A stretch of 64,000 nucleotides of DNA, taken from NCBI GenBank assembly GCA_036365145.1, contig JAEOAD010000034.1, forward strand, positions 20,117,501 to 20,181,500, written 5' to 3'. The first letter of the stretch is position 1, and every line of letters starts with the position of its first letter. The notes beneath the pieces were generated by a model. It did no database searches. It was given only the letters and a program-made list of their open reading frames with translations, and was not told where the DNA came from. Origin of the DNA: Orientallactaga sibirica (Eukaryota > Chordata > Mammalia > Rodentia > Dipodidae). Of this stretch, positions 54,044-64,000 are shown piece by piece. Made by a program: the position numbers and the translations under genes.

Positions 54044-54190
54044 GCCGGGTGTGGTGGTGCACACCTTTAATCCCAGCACTCAGGAGGCAGAGGTAAGAAG
54101 ATCAGCATGAGTTCGAGGCCACCCTGAGACTACAGAGTAAATTTCAGGTCATCCCAGACTAGAGTGAGACCCTACCTTGAAAAACAAACA
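54044..54190 (+). mobile_element. B1 SINE adjoining tRNA-SINE
   Basis: 'gccgggtgtggtggtgcaca', 'cctttaatcccagcactcag', 'gaggccaccctgagactaca' and 'agagtgagaccctaccttga', with an A-rich tail. TSD 'aaaaatatattaa' (54,031-54,043) and 'aaaaatatattga' (54,191-54,203). Confidence 0.97.
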
Positions 54191-54204
54191 AAAAATATAT
54201 TGAA

Positions 54205-56185
54205 AGATAATTCAGAAACAATATCTGAGCAGATCACCTTCTTGTTCAATAAGACTTTAGGACTGTCATGGGATCAGTCATCATATTTCTATCTACAAAA
54301 GACTCAATTAAAGTAACACACATTACTCCTCAGGCTAATTGTATTCTTCCCATGGAGTAAACCAATTTCTCAATGAAGGAGTTTGGCTTACATTTCTTAA
54401 CTGGAATGAGGTAATCTAGTGATAGTTCCCATCCATGAAAAATTCTGTCTTGAAATCTCTCTGTCAGGGACTAGTGGGATATAGAAAACTGTGGAACAAC
54501 ACAGTTGGTGGCACTAATGTGTACTAGGCAGATGAGAGTTACTTTTTTGTGGTCCAGTTAGCACATGGCAGCATGGGTGGGTTTCACGACAGTGAAAAGA
54601 GATCTTAATTTCCTCACCAAATCTCAGTTACCTCAAATGATAAGTTTAGAGTTCTCATTTATGCTGTGAGCTTTGTCAGTCTCAGTTCATGATGCAGATT
54701 TATGATATGCTATATATCTGGACCATTACTGGTTATAAGGATAGGAGGGAAGTAAAATAAGAAACAATGAACCTTATCCTGGCCCTTGAAGCTTCTCTTC
54801 AGACATGATTAATCTCTATTTACTTCCTATGGGAGAAAAAAGTTAACCTGAGTTAGAAAGAGTGAGGTAGTATAGTATGTCCCACATATAGTGGGACACT
54901 AAATATAAGTGAACACAACAGTACCCTCAAGCTCTCCTAATCTAAAGGAAGAAACAGTATTGAGTTCAATAGCAAATCAAATTATCCATATCATAGTCAA
55001 ATCCTCCAACTTAATATTTATTCGTTTAGAAGAAATACATGACTTTCTGAGCTGGTGTTTAGAAAGTAGTAGTAATTTACTTTCTTCTGGAAAACTTATG
55101 AGCCTTAGAACAAGGACTAAAAGTTTATAGTCTTTTCACTATGTCTGGCATGACTTAGGTGTTCAGTTCATGCTTGAAGAACTGAATGAAATTTACATGA
55201 CCCATTTGTCAATCTCTCCCTGAAATACATTTTCTTTTCAGTTCAATGAGCATAGCCTTCACTTGTGTTCAGTGTTAGAAAATTCAGTGACACTCCTAAT
55301 GCAGAACCTCAATAATAGATAAGCCACTTATTCTTCCCCTCATCTGTCCAGACACATATTTTTACTCCTATATCGGTATCATATCACCAGATCCTCTAAA
55401 CAATAAATGAAAACCAGACTAATGTCTTAGGAAAAGGAAAGGCCTCCACGTGCCACCCCTCATTCTTGGTTTAATGTTAATTCATTTCCCTATGTCTAGG
55501 CCAACAATCTTCTCCCTCAAGCACTAGTCCTTTTCCTCTCTGGAGGAAAGACTAGGTATTTCTTGAATTCATTTAATATGTTTTTCCTTTTCTTCAGTAA
55601 TCTTCTCTAGTAACATCTTCCATATGTCAGTGAGCCATTCTGTTAAAGAGTTCTGCCCAAAGTCCTTATTTATTCTGTGTGTATTGGAATGGCAGCCTCA
55701 AGTCTAGTATTTCCTCACGTTTGACAGCTTGAATTACAGACTTTGGGTACATTTAACATAATCCATTCATGTGGAATAGCAGTTGTTCCTCTCATAGTAG
55801 TTGGAAAACATAAATATTTACAAACCCCTAAGACAAAAGCTCTTACTGACAATATCTATAAAGCAACAGCTCCCTCGACAGGATCCTTTCCACTTACAGA
55901 TTTCCACTGACAGAATCTCAGGTCTCCCAGGTCATGTGCACTCCATTTAATGTTAACAGAATCATATGAAATCTTTGAAATTGATCTATTTATATGTTCA
56001 AAGAGGGAAGAGAAGAGAGTAGTAGTGTAATAAACTGTATTTTAAAATATATGCATCTTTTTTTTCAGATTAGCCAGAAATGAAGTTCACAGAACTAGAA
56101 AGAATATATGAGCCCATAAGAATTCTTACTCCTTGTATACATTCTCTATTTAAAGAGCTATAAAAACAATTTATATACTATAATT
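54205..56185. other. mainly unique DNA, no gene seen
   Basis: 2 kb without young repeats. 'tgtctggcatgacttaggtg' and 'ttcagttcatgcttgaagaa' near 55,142 may be a MIR/L2 tail. The frames of 73 codons or less are unremarkable. Confidence 0.45.
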
Positions 56186-56189
56186 TATT

Positions 56190-56330
56190 GACATTTCAAA
56201 TCTATGTCACTTATATAAAATTAAGACTCTGAGAGAGAAATGGACTCACCCAAGGTCAAACAGTTAGTGTGTGGCAAATCTAGAAATCTGATTACAGATT
56301 TTGTCCATTAACACTGAACTACAAGACAGA
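56190..56330 (-). mobile_element. MIR fragment
   Basis: 'gactctgagagagaaatgga', 'ctcacccaaggtcaaacagt' and 'tagtgtgtggcaaatctaga' fit the reversed MIR core ('aaggtcacacagctagtaagtgg'). Confidence 0.6.
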
Positions 56331-56633
56331 CTGGAAGAATATTGCATATACATCATTTGAACATAGAGGTAATGAAATAATGCAGAAATTATGTACATTT
56401 GTGAAATATTTTCCCTTAATTATTTATAAACATATATAGCTACATTAGATTGCTTCTATGCCTGTCAATTTCCTTTATCAATGAGTAATTCTCTCTATTA
56501 AGCCTCTTAAATCGATTTAGTTATATTTGTTGGGATTGGTTTCAGTTGAATGTGAAATAACACAATTCTCAATTTTTTTAAAGATCAGTTCTCATTCATT
56601 TGGAAGCATGTGACAGGGGAAGAGTTATGATTT

Positions 56634-56819
56634 ATTATTATTTATTTATTTGAGGGGGACAGATAGAGAATGGGCATGCCAGGGCCTTCAGCCACTGCAA
56701 ATTAACTCCAGATGCATGTGCCACTTTGTGCATCTGGCTTACTTGTGTCCTGGGGAATTGAACCTGGGTCCTTTGGCTTTGCAGGCAAGCACCTTAACCG
56801 CTAAGCCATCTCTCTAGCC
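56634..56819 (-). mobile_element. tRNA-derived rodent SINE
   Basis: Right end 'accgctaagccatctctcta', 'attgaacctgggtcctttgg' (reversed B-box) and 'gcatgtgccactttgtgcat'. The pyrimidine tract is almost absent. Left tail complement is 'tatttatttatttgaggggg'. Confidence 0.94.
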
Positions 56820-57356
56820 CAAGATGTGATTTTGGTATGGTGACATTTTTACATTAGTTACACAAGACTGCTTCACCCATTCACTCTAATATCCCTGAAG
56901 TACCTTGATATCATGGACTAAGATGCTATAGTGACATTTGTTAAAATTTTGCTCTAAACATCAGAAAAGATAATGTGGAAACAAAGGGTTTATAGCTCCC
57001 ACTTGAACAAGTATCTTCTAGGTTCAACTTCAGCTTGCCTCTCTTTAGTTAGACTGTTATAGTGTCATGATACACACTTATACAAGCAGAAAGAGAATGG
57101 TAACTATATCTTATAAATCAATCCTATTTATATTAATTTATGGTGCTGAAGGGGATATGTATACATGTACTGACACACACATATACACACACTAAATGTA
57201 GAGCTATATATGAAAATTCTCTAACTTTATAATGTCATATCATAGTACACAGTAGATGGCAGGAAAGTGTCAATTTCATCTATAAGCTAAGTGACTCAAA
57301 GGCTCTGTCATACTACATACCAGGCAGATTTCAGTATCTAAAAAACTAATGTTGAT

Positions 57357-57659
57357 GGGCTCAAGAGATGGCTGAGTGGTTAAGGAGCTTGCCTGTGAAG
57401 CCAAAGGTCCCAGGTTAATTACCTAGTACCCACCTAAGCCGGACGCACATGGTGGCACATGCTTCTGGAGTTCGTTTGTAGTGGCTAGAGGCCCTGGAGC
57501 ACCCATTCTCTCTCTTTCTCCTTCTTTCCCTCTCTCTCTTCCTCTCTGTCTGTCCGTCTCTCTCTCTCTCTCTCTGTGTGTCTGTCTCTATCTGCCTCTT
57601 TCTCTCTTGCTCTCTCTCAAATAAAAAATAAATTAATAAAATATTTTTATTTAAAAAGA
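57357..57659 (+). mobile_element. tRNA-derived SINE (duplication copy 1)
   Basis: 'gggctcaagagatggctgag', 'ccggacgcacatggtggcac', 'gttcgtttgtagtggctaga', long CT tract (57,507-57,620) and an A/T-rich tail. TSD 'ctaatgttgat' and 'ctaatgttgag'. Its counterpart is at 61,447-61,746. Confidence 0.95.
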
Positions 57660-57663
57660 GCTA

Positions 57664-58800
57664 ATGTTGAGGACATAATACCCCAAGAAAAGTAAAACTA
57701 GAAAATCAAGTCAGTGTTTTGTCCTCCATCCATGTCAACATGTTAGCGTAAAATATAGAATACCAAATATCCTATGGATAAACCCCACATCTAAAGAAGG
57801 AAGAGAGACAAAAATAGTTAAAGAAAATAAAAGGGTTTGATAAAGTGTTCAAATACAATGAGCATGTAGAAGATGCCCTGACTGGAAGCAAGATTGGATG
57901 CCCAAACTTTAAGGCCAAAGTCAATGACAAAAAGACTTAAGCCCTGGCAGTAGGAGGTCCTCAGGGATACTGGACAGGATGAGGGTAGATAAAAAACAAT
58001 CAAGGAACCCAAGTTTGTCCACACCCTGGAGAATCTGTGGTCACTGATACATTCACCAGCCTTGGCCTGACAAAGTTTAAGTTGGAGTCATTTCCCATAA
58101 ATGTGGCCAAGAAAACTGTAAAAAGAAAGAAACAAAAATGAAGAAAAACCAAAACCATTCAGTGGGGGCCCAGTGAATTTCAGGTTCAGTGCACTCAGCG
58201 TGAAAACTCATAGACACTTAACCATCTCTCTTCTGATGACACACCTCCCTGCCAGTTGGTGTGATGAGCCCTTCTTGTGCTGGAGCACTGGAGTTACATC
58301 CCAGTCCTCCTACATGCTAGCTATAGACGCTTAATCAATTTTGGCATGGCTCCCTGGAAAGGACATGAAGTACTTGAAAAATCTTTGCAAGATACAAAGC
58401 ACAAATTTTCTGGGAGCCAATGTGGGTATCCAAGGTGGAGAAGGTTCATAGCTGCCTTCTTCCTATCTCGTGATTCCATATCTGTTCCTCTGAAGCATGT
58501 CCTGATTTCAACCTGGACAATTTACAGTTTGCACTTCTGGTGATTTCTTAAGACAAACATTTTGTTGAGATTCAAATCCCATTGCCTTTTCACTTAACAC
58601 CATCCCCTTGAAATAACTTAAATGATAATGGGCCACTGGAAATTTACTGAAGTGACAGTTACTGAGAAAAGGCTAGTCATTGAGAAAAACAGATTTAGAA
58701 GAATCTTCCAGCTATGGTAATAACACATAGCAAAGTAGTTTTACATCTGACCACAGAATTTATCACTAACAAGCAGTGGGAACTCTGAACCCCTAATCCT
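57664..58800. other. unique segment of the duplicated unit
   Basis: No repeat recognised. An 88-codon plus frame (58,277-58,543) and a 68-codon minus frame (57,818-58,024) recur in copy 2 only because the DNA is duplicated. They have no recognised domain. Confidence 0.45.
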
Positions 58801-58810
58801 GATTAAAATT

Positions 58811-58985
58811 TTACTTGTTTGTTTGTTTAACTATGGTCTCACTGTAGTCTAGCTGTCCTGAAATTCACTCTGTAAACCCAGGTTAACATGGAACTTACTC
58901 TGTAGCCATAAGCTGGCCTCAAACACACAGCACTCTTCCTACCTCTACCTTCACGAGTGCTGGGATTAAATGCTAGTATGATCAT
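58811..58985 (-). mobile_element. old B1-type SINE with internal duplication (copy 1)
   Basis: 'gtctagctgtcctgaaattc' and 'aactcactctgtagcc'-like blocks in reverse, plus 'cacgagtgctgggattaaat'. The 'actctgta' block occurs twice (58,867 and 58,899), giving a longer B1 body. Repeated at 62,898-63,072. Confidence 0.7.
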
Positions 58986-59109
58986 GTCTGTATCCAGTTA
59001 AAAATTTAAATTGAATCAATAAATGAGTGTGCTATATATGAAGAGAGCATGACAATCTGCTAGTAATTGTTTCATGAATGTGGTCATGAATATTTTCAAG
59101 TGTTTTTAA

Positions 59110-59225
59110 AATAAGTAAAACCAGTCATGATGGTATACAGCATTTTGAAGGGGGACAAGAGAGTCAGGATTTTGAAGCTAGCCTGGGCTACATAAGACCT
59201 TACCTCAAATCAAAACAAACTAAGT
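59110..59225 (+). mobile_element. old B1/proto-B1 fragment (copy 1)
   Basis: 'agtcatgatggtatacagca', 'gaagctagcctgggctacat' and 'aagaccttacctcaaatcaa' keep the B1 order but with high divergence. Repeated in copy 2 at 63,197-63,312. Confidence 0.65.
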
Positions 59226-59229
59226 AAAA

Positions 59230-60595
59230 AAAATCACATAACTGTTAAAATTAAAATAAACAGGAGATTATAGTTTTAATTGATGTAAGAATTGAGTTAG
59301 TATTGCATGCAGTTTTTCCAACAATTTCTTTAGAGGTAGTATCCATTTAATATACCTGATCATTAGTTGTGTATTAATTTTAAATCTATTGTCTGTCTGT
59401 CTCTCCAACTCAACTCAGAAGGAGACTACAATTATTCTTTGAAGAAAATGTGAAATTAAAATTTGAAATGGAAACATTATGGGTACATGGGAAAATATAA
59501 CATACTATAAACGAATACATTTTAAGATATGAATTAAAGTTTATATATTCAGCAACTAGCTGAGTGACCTTGAAAAAGTTCTCTACATTCCATAAATGCC
59601 ATTGTTTGAATGTTTTGTCCTTTATAAAACTCACTTTCATAATAATCTCAATGGAAGGGAAGAATATCTCTCTTTTTTACTCTACTATGAAATGGAATGA
59701 GCAAACCCATTTCATAGATAAAAAAGACTTAGGTACACTTGCTAGAAAAGTCCTACCACACAAACCCCCTAGGCCATAACCCAGACATTTTAAATTCCAA
59801 AACAAGGTATCATTCCTTATAAAGTATGCCAGGGATCAGATTGATCCTCTGGCTGCTCCAAGACCATACTATTTCCATTAGAGCTTTCTTGCCACAAATC
59901 TCAATCCCCACATTGAAAAGCAAAGATACTGCTATGTTCTGACAGTTTGGAATTCATTCCACTCGTTTAAGTTCTTGGGTTTCATATGTATGTATATGGA
60001 AGTTCAATGCATTTTTTGAATGTGATTTAGGAGGACTTTCTGACATGGTTCAAGGGGACCACGATAATAGACCCCTGGACTGTGTGCCATCATCTAAACA
60101 TTGGAAAGAAATTTTGAGAAAGCAATTCTCCAAAGTGAAACACTCACTGGAATCACAGTATCCTACACTTGAGACATGGCCCTCCAAATTGACTAAAGTT
60201 ATTATATGTTTGTGGCTTATCTGGTTTATATTAAATACATAAAGAAAAATGAATACATTCATTGCTTCAGTGGGAGCAAGAAACCTGGTGTCAGCCCCTT
60301 CTAATCCCAGGAGGTAGCTCTTCCAGAGGGGAGCCTTAAGTAGAATTACTTCCTTTCACCTCCTGAAAGACAGAGGCAGAAGGCAAATAGCAAAGTAAGG
60401 AGGGGAGTGAAACTAGATGAATCTCAGTTCTAAAGGCTGGCTGGTTTGCCTGGCCTCTGCAATGGAGTCCCCTGATTTAATTTTTGGACTATTGCTTCCA
60501 TAATCTGGATTACTTCCCAGATTATGGCACTCTGGAGGCCACAAATATTAGTAGATCCCTAATGCCAACCAAAATCTTAATGTGCTGTTCAAGGA
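59230..60595. other. unannotated AT-rich DNA of copy 1
   Basis: No gene or named repeat recognised. The part up to 59,912 has a counterpart in copy 2 within this window. Confidence 0.4.
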
Positions 60596-60599
60596 TTCT

Positions 60600-60800
60600 C
60601 TCTCAAAATGTTTCATATGGCAAGCAATAGCATATCCAAGGCAAGCTGGCTTAAACCATAAGGGGGATTTATTGACTCATGCAATTTAAGAGTCCAGAAA
60701 TAGCAGTATTCTAAAATGAGACTTAATCCATTGGCTGAAGACAAAATGTCATTAGAATTCAGTTTTTCTCTGTTTATTTTCAGCACTGCTTACCCCTTGC

Positions 60801-60835
<35 letters not shown>

Positions 60836-60950
60836 CAATCTGGTTTTCTTCTGGTCCCAGAGCTTCAGCTCTCTTTATTCATATCCAGTAGGAGAAACAA
60901 AAGATTCACTGGAGGACACATTGAAAATGAAGAGGTTTCCTTACTCAAAA
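60600..60950. mobile_element. possible ancient mammalian repeat around poly(T)
   Basis: 'gcaagctggcttaaaccata', 'agggggatttattgactcat' and 'aaatgtcattagaattcagt' recall an old mammal-wide repeat that I cannot name. A T31 run at 60,805-60,835 interrupts it. Confidence 0.35.
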
Positions 60951-61007
60951 TAAATTGAATAATATAGTTTTATTAAAACATTTTATTTACTTATTTCTTT
61001 ATTTATC

Positions 61008-61018
61008 ATATATATATA

Positions 61019-61056
<38 letters not shown>
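61008..61056. repeat. (TA)n(GA)n tract at duplication junction
   Basis: A short TA run, then about 17 GA units to 61,056, preceded by 'tttatttacttatttcttta'. This looks like the 3' tail side of a minus-strand tRNA-SINE whose body ('atgggcatgccagg...') is missing because copy 2 begins here. Confidence 0.9.
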
Positions 61057-61059
<3 letters not shown>

Positions 61060-61446
61060 GCAATGTGGAAACAAAGGGTTTATAGCTCCCACTTGAACAA
61101 GTATCTTCTAGGTTCAACTTCAGCTTGCCTCTCTTTAGTTAGACTGTTATAGTGTCATGATACACACTTATACAAGCAGAAAGAGAATGGTAACTATATC
61201 TTATAAATCAATCCTATTTATATTAATTTATGGTGCTGAAGGGGATATGTATACATGTACTGACACACACATATACACACACTAAATGTAGAGCTATATA
61301 TGAAAATTCTCTAACTTTATAATGTCATATCATAGTACACAGTAGATGGCAGGAAAGTGTCAATTTCATCTATAAGCTAAGTGACTCAAAGGCTCTGTCA
61401 TACTACATACCAGGCAGATTTCAGTATCTAAAAAACTAATGTTGAT

Positions 61447-61746
61447 GGGCTCAAGAGATGGCTGAATGGTTAAGGAGCTTGCCTGTGAAGCCAAAGGTCC
61501 CAGGTTAATTACCTAGTACCCACCTAAGCCGGACGCACATGGTGGCACATGCATCTGGAGTTCGTTTGTAGTGGCTAGAGGCCCTGGAGCACCCATTCTC
61601 TCTCTTTCTCCTTCTTTCCCTCTCTCTCTTCCTCTCTGTCTGTCCGTCTCTCTCTCTCTCTCTGTGTCTGTCTCTATCTGCCTCTTTCTCTCTTGCTCTC
61701 TCTCAAATAAAAAATAAATTAATAAAATATTTTTATTTAAAAAGAG
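61447..61746 (+). mobile_element. tRNA-derived SINE (duplication copy 2)
   Basis: Copy of the SINE at 57,357. It has 'ctgaatggtt' and 'gcatctggag' where copy 1 has 'ctgagtggtt' and 'gcttctggag', and a CT tract 4 bp shorter. It was not an independent insertion. Confidence 0.95.
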
Positions 61747-62897
61747 CTAATGTTGAGGACATAATACCCCAAGAAAAGTAAAACTAGAAAATCAAGTCAG
61801 TGTTTTGTCCTCCATCCATGTCAACATGTTAGCGTAAAATATAGAATACCAAATATCCTATGGATAAACCCCACATCTAAAGAAGGAAGAGAGACAAAAA
61901 ATAGTTAAAGAAAATAAAAGGGTTTGATAAAGTGTTCAAATACAATGAGCATGTAGAAGATGCCCTGACTGGAAGCAAGATTGGATGCCCAAACTTTAAG
62001 GCCAAAGTCAATGACAAAAAGACTTAAGCCCTGGCAGTAGGAGGTCCTCAGGGATACTGGACAGGATGAGGGTAGATAAAAAACAATCAAGGAACCCAAG
62101 TTTGTCCACACCCTGGAGAATCTGTGGTCACTGATACATTCACCAGCCTTGGCCTGACAAAGTTTAAGTTGGAGTCATTTCCCATAAATGTGGCCAAGAA
62201 AACTGTAAAAAGAAAGAAACAAAAATGAAGAAAAACCAAAACCATTCAGTGGGGGCCCAGTGAATTTCAGGTTCAGTGCACTCAGCGTGAAAACTCATAG
62301 ACACTTAACCATCTCTCTTCTGATGACACACATCCCTGCCAGTTGGTGTGATGAGCCCTTCTTGTGCTGGAGCACTGGAGTTACATCCCAGTCCTCCTAC
62401 ATGCTAGCTATAGACGCTTAATCAATTTTGGCATGGCTCCCTGGAAAGGACATGAAGTACTTGAAAAATCTTTGCAAGATACAAAGCACAAATTTTCTGG
62501 GAGCCAATGTGGGTATCCAAGGTGGAGAAGGTTCATAGCTGCCTTCTTCCTATCTCGTGATTCCATATCTGTTCCTCTGAAGCATGTCCTGATTTCAACC
62601 TGGACAATTTACAGTTTGCACTTCTGGTGATTTCTTAAGACAAACATTTTGTTGAGATTCAAATCCCATTGCCTTTTCACTTAACACCATCCCCTTGAAA
62701 TAACTTAAATGATAATGGGCCACTGGAAATTTACTGAAGTGACAGTTACTGAGAAAAGGCTAGTCATTGAGAAAAACAGATTTAGAAGAATCTTCCAGCT
62801 ATGGTAATAACACACAGCAAAGTAGTTTTACATCTGACCACAGAATTTATCACTAACAAGCAGTGGGAACTCTGAACCCCTAATCCTGATTAAAATT

Positions 62898-63072
62898 TTA
62901 CTTGTTTGTTTGTTTAACTATGGTCTCACTGTAGTCTAGCTGTCCTGAAATTCACTCTGTAAACCCAGGTTAACATGGAACTTACTCTGTAGCCATAAGC
63001 TGGCCTCAAACACACAGCACTCTTCCTACCTCTACCTTCACGAGTGCTGGGATTAAATGCTAGTATGATCAT
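62898..63072 (-). mobile_element. old B1-type SINE (copy 2)
   Basis: Duplicate of 58,811-58,985, carried by the segmental duplication. Confidence 0.7.
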
Positions 63073-63196
63073 GTATGTATCCAGTTAAAAATTTAAATTG
63101 AATCAATAAATGAGTGTGCTATGTATGAAGAGAGCATGACAATCTGCTAATAATTGTTTCATGAATGTGGTCATGAATATTTTCAAGTGTTTTTAA

Positions 63197-63312
63197 AATA
63201 AGTAAAACCAGTCATGATGGTATACAGCATTTTGAAGGGGGACAAGAGAGTCAGGATTTTGAAGCTAGCCTGGGCTACATAAGACTTTACCTCAAATCAA
63301 AACAAACTAAGT
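63197..63312 (+). mobile_element. old B1/proto-B1 fragment (copy 2)
   Basis: Duplicate of 59,110-59,225, with 'aagactttacc' in place of 'aagaccttacc'. Confidence 0.65.
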
Positions 63313-64000
63313 AAAAAAAATCACATAACTGTTAAAATTAAAATAAACAGGAGATTATAGTTTTAATTGATGTAAGAATTGAGTTAGTATTGCATGCAGT
63401 TTTTCCAACAATTTCTTTAGAGGTAGTATCCATTTAATATACCTGATCATTAGTTGTGTATTAATTTTAAATCTATTGTCTGTCTGTCTCTCCAACTCAA
63501 CTCAGAAGGAGACTACAATTATTCTTTGAAGAAAATGTGAAATTAAAATTTGAAATGGAAACATTATGGGTACATGGGAAAATATAACATACTATAAACG
63601 AATACATTTTAAGATATGAATTAAAGTTTATATATTCAGCAACTAGCTGAGTGACCTTGAAAAAGTTCTCTACATTCCATAAATGCCATTGTTTGAATGT
63701 TTTGTCCTTTATAAAACTCACTTTCATAATAATCTCCAATGGAAGGGAAGAATATCTCTCTTTTTTACTCTACTATGAAATGGAATGAGCAAACCCATTT
63801 CATAGATAAAAAAGACTTAGGTACACTTGCTAGAAAAGTCCTACCACACAAACCCCCTAGGCCATAACCCAGACATTTTAAATTCCAAAACAAGGTATCA
63901 TTCCTTATAAAGTATGCCAGGGATCAGATTAATCCTCTGGCTGCTCCAAGACCATACTATTTCCATTAGAGCTTTCTTGCCACAAATCTCAATCCCCACA

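Larger units (their letters stand above)
56972..61061. repeat. tandem duplication, copy 1 (about 4.09 kb)
   Basis: From 'aatgtggaaacaaagggttt' (56,972) this unit is repeated from 61,062 to the window end with an offset of 4086-4090 bp. It contains a SINE, two old B1 elements, unique sequence, an ancient repeat, T31 and a GA tract. Nine substitutions and three indels separate the copies over the comparable about 2.94 kb. Confidence 0.97.
61062..64000. repeat. tandem duplication, copy 2 (runs off window)
   Basis: Same order as copy 1 up to its position 59,912. The differences include 57,376 G to 61,466 A, 58,245 C to 62,332 A, 58,988 C to 63,075 A, 59,199 C to 63,286 T and 59,843 G to 63,931 A, a 4-bp CT-tract shortening, and single-base A and C insertions. 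Confidence 0.97.

Noticed and set aside
57830..58135. Partly open plus-strand reading with Lys-rich end, considered as a processed pseudogene
   Set aside because: The open stretches are about 35-45 codons, separated by several stops, with no poly(A), TSD or recognised parent. Chance is sufficient.
58277..58543. 88-codon frame perfectly repeated at 62,364-62,630
   Set aside because: Identity is explained by the recent DNA duplication, not by selection on a protein. No recognised domain.
56972..64000. Two independent insertions of the same SINE at 57,357 and 61,447
   Set aside because: Flanks, TSD and kilobases of surrounding unique sequence are shared, so the second copy arose by duplication.

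Overview
This is 64 kb of AT-rich, non-coding mammalian nuclear DNA, and I find no functional protein-coding gene. No open frame longer than 140 codons exists, and the longer ones lie in microsatellites, pyrimidine tracts or decayed retroelements. The repeats point to a rodent. There are many copies of a tRNA-derived SINE with a 'ggctggagagatggctta' head, B-box and pyrimidine/AAAT tail. B1 (7SL-derived) SINEs, composite tRNA+B1 (B4-like) SINEs and rodent-style L1 3' UTRs are also present. The SINE and the B1 variant (body 'gaggccaccctgagactaca') look to me like those of jerboas (Dipodidae). That assignment is from memory and is an inference.

Layout. 1-3.6 kb: one SINE, ancient MIR/L2 pieces and a CTAT microsatellite. 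3.6-6.9 kb: an old L1 3' UTR broken by a younger 5'-truncated L1 with a 15-bp target-site duplication (TSD); that L1 carries a B1. 7.3-8.1 kb: a B4-like SINE split by a polyadenylated mRNA 3'-UTR retrocopy. 8.4-17.5 kb: SINEs, ancient L1 3' ends, GATA/CT/GA/AAT microsatellites and a second L1 3' UTR. 18.2-19.2 kb: an L1 3' UTR with a twin-priming-type inversion, then a SINE. 19.4-28.6 kb: mostly unique sequence with scattered SINE, MIR and simple repeats. 28.7-29.9 kb: an L1 3' UTR carrying an antisense B1 with a perfect TSD. 30-43 kb: SINEs, a minus-strand L1 3' UTR, a solo LTR plus a SINE nested in a MIR, and a G4-capable C-rich tract. 43.3-44.6 kb: a SINE/LTR cluster. 45-54.2 kb: more SINEs (one young, CpG-rich and with a CTCF-like motif), a second inverted L1 and a MaLR-like LTR. 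54.2-57 kb: mainly unique.

From 56,972 to the window end lies a tandem duplication with a unit of about 4.09 kb. Copy 1 is complete and copy 2 runs off the edge. By eye the copies differ by 9 substitutions and 3 indels over about 2.94 kb (about 0.3%). It is either a very young segmental duplication or an assembly artefact from two haplotypes.

Nothing here suggests an operon, CRISPR array or gene system. The content is a record of retrotransposition, with a few candidate regulatory motifs. Coordinates of ancient repeats are approximate, and repeat family names come from recognition, not a library search.
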